From contig CAUQVP010000016.1 in assembly GCA_963521545.1 (NCBI GenBank), positions 1-24,714 of the forward strand: a stretch of 24,714 nt of DNA, in the 5' to 3' direction. Shown here piece after piece: positions 24,501-24,714 of this stretch. Within the stretch, counting starts at the first letter, position 1, and each line of letters starts with the position of its first letter. This stretch comes from JABCPE02 sp963521545 (GTDB taxonomy: Bacteria > Bacteroidota > Bacteroidia > Flavobacteriales > Weeksellaceae). A model generated the notes under the pieces. It was not told the origin of the DNA. It saw only the letters and a program-made list of their open reading frames with translations, and searched no databases. The translations under genes and the position numbers were made by a program.

Positions 24501-24711
24501 CATAGTTTTCAGCTGTGAATTTTCCCAGCCACTGGAGTATTCGTTCTTTCATCTCATTGGCAGCCTTGTTGGTAAAGGTAAGGGCAATAATATGCCGAAC
24601 AGCATCTGGTTCGCTGGGATTTTCCAGACAAAGCATTAGAAGTCTCTGTACGAGGGTGTAAGTTTTGCCCGATCCAGCCGAGGCATTGATGACAGTATAA
24701 GTGGATTTCAT
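21550..24711 (-). CDS. addA: UvrD-type helicase with C-terminal nuclease domain (AddA/RecB-like)
   Basis: The 1053-residue protein is a superfamily 1A helicase fused to a PD-(D/E)XK nuclease, as in AddA/RecB enzymes that process double-strand DNA ends for recombination. Walker A is ASAGSGKT (10-17) near the N-terminus. Further helicase motifs are ALTFTNKAANEMKERI, the Walker B DEFQDT (399-404), VGDPKQSIYRFRGGE, ENYRSARNIV, TIHKAKGLEFPVVFLP and QYVATTRP. The nuclease domain near the C-terminus keeps the metal-binding pattern with Asp1001 (RPDR) and DFK at 1014-1016. The ATG at 24709-24711 is three bases from the window edge, and the first motif follows at the usual distance, so the gene is probably complete. 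The partner AddB-like nuclease is not in the window and may lie beyond the right edge. The symbol is by similarity of architecture. Confidence 0.88.
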   Translation of the reverse strand: MKSTYTVINASAGSGKTYTLVQRLLMLCLENPSEPDAVRHIIALTFTNKAANEMKERILQWLGKFTAENYAQCQELLDIQEKFRQQGKNIPIDELHRRSQAVLDYILHHYSMLNIGTIDRFNSKLVRSFSYELGLAQNFNLEIQPEPYLIEAVDQMLDKIGGDKKVSETFIDFVNYSLDNNERVNLSQTLYQSAKEFVKDIHYKRLLENKNFDWEAYENAKNNIRKNLTEIKKDSLKIAQDTISLIKERGLEIEDFSGGGRNSIAKFFHEVAKFYNKERKDFPFPSNEESALAVFEKVASSKSKHKEQDILDILSFLMESRRKLISNYILTQKKEKILHALLPLRVNKEIQDELAKIEEENDLVLLSKFNIIINENLKNEPSAFIYEKVGTRYLHYFFDEFQDTSALQWQNFLPLRDHTISSDNTSFTLVGDPKQSIYRFRGGESQLMLNIINHKENAPIPADVISLKENYRSARNIVRFNNELYQYISDQGDFEHKEIFGEKAQQEAKTNIDGRVRVNLIENAKKEDFYQDTADQMQQDIQQCLDNGFRFSDITILCRGNNDIFNYSQLLGNREVLYNREKTFIKTISERGLTLNLSKTLNALIEFLNWTATPKSKKFLVMLFYYLNDLGRIKIHDFSVEMLEILAIEGQQETFDFIKKRYGLDLAHSHIPNLNLYNFIEHFVYEFSVEDKEMDFILNFLEMLYGFSQNTGMTLKDFLKFWEEEGKNISIQASENIDAVQIMTIHKAKGLEFPVVFLPMENKSQDSKFTEWYDLEGENALSAVNISGFDKGLETYDEDIEIFNSENVYKNFIDRLCVQYVATTRPVEQLFLYLQKPSNSANYLEIFDFVDQYNTENVDNFDLFETNEDLLRKKTKQKKKEWATMSISSIHKQGESLANIQIATPSKSYQKRKEKTRMGLLIHDILAKINHKDDMEKVLDSFFRLGTITEREKEIITKRISPVLNDEKYAPYFSGNEKEIINEREILVTLEDGEQKFYRPDRIIKKDEGYIIVDFKTGEEERKKHQKQVKDYQNALEKIDKKVIETKLIYFDE

Positions 24712-24714
24712 TTT

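Noticed and set aside
1..24714. CRISPR arrays, tRNA or rRNA genes, insertion sequences, phage genes and toxin-antitoxin pairs
   Set aside because: All gaps between genes are under 200 bases and are explained by promoters, terminators or hairpins. No regularly spaced repeats, cloverleaf-like sequence, transposase or terminal inverted repeats were seen.

Overview
The window looks like chromosome of a low-GC member of the Bacteroidota, most likely class Flavobacteriia and possibly the Chryseobacterium/Riemerella/Elizabethkingia side (family level is inference). The evidence is a SusC/SusD-type outer-membrane pair, promoters of the Bacteroidota form TTTG-N(19-20)-TAnnTTTG, very short 5' leaders without a clear Shine-Dalgarno, and a rimP-nusA-infB cluster with Bacteroidota-type protein lengths. 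I saw no rRNA, tRNA, CRISPR array or insertion sequence.

Layout. (1) Positions 1-1482: the last codons of a TonB-dependent (SusC-like) receptor and a complete SusD-like lipoprotein, closed by a strong terminator. (2) 1552-3336: argS with its own promoter immediately after that terminator. (3) 3369-3398: a bidirectional terminator between argS and the convergent glycan operon. (4) 3413-14891, minus strand: eleven tightly packed genes, read from right to left: UDP-glucose 6-dehydrogenase, a DUF4261-like protein, rmlB, a polyprenyl-phosphate-type GT2, a WbqC-like protein, a PglD/NeuD-type acetyltransferase, an OafA-type acyltransferase, a GT-C-like membrane protein, a WecE/RffA-like sugar 4-aminotransferase, a second GT-C-like membrane protein and rmlA. 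All gaps are 18 bases or less, and several stop and start codons overlap. (5) 14961-19595, plus strand: rimP-nusA-infB, with a textbook promoter, a terminator-like hairpin in the rimP leader and a terminator after infB. (6) 19639-20631: a stand-alone membrane-anchored GT2. (7) 20641-24711, minus strand: an AddA/RecB-like helicase-nuclease followed by an MscS-family channel.

How the genes fit together. RmlA, RmlB, the WecE-like aminotransferase and the hexapeptide acetyltransferase form a coherent route to a dTDP-linked 4-acetamido-4,6-dideoxy-hexose, most likely dTDP-Fuc4NAc. The window has no rmlC or rmlD, so dTDP-rhamnose is not made from these genes alone. The GT2 with two C-terminal membrane helices, the two GT-C-like proteins and the acyltransferase suggest a lipid-carrier-linked sugar used by periplasm-facing transferases, as in O-antigen or glycoprotein decoration. 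No flippase, polymerase or chain-length regulator gene lies in the window. The membrane-protein genes of this operon are clearly AT-richer than its sugar-nucleotide genes, so the locus looks mosaic.
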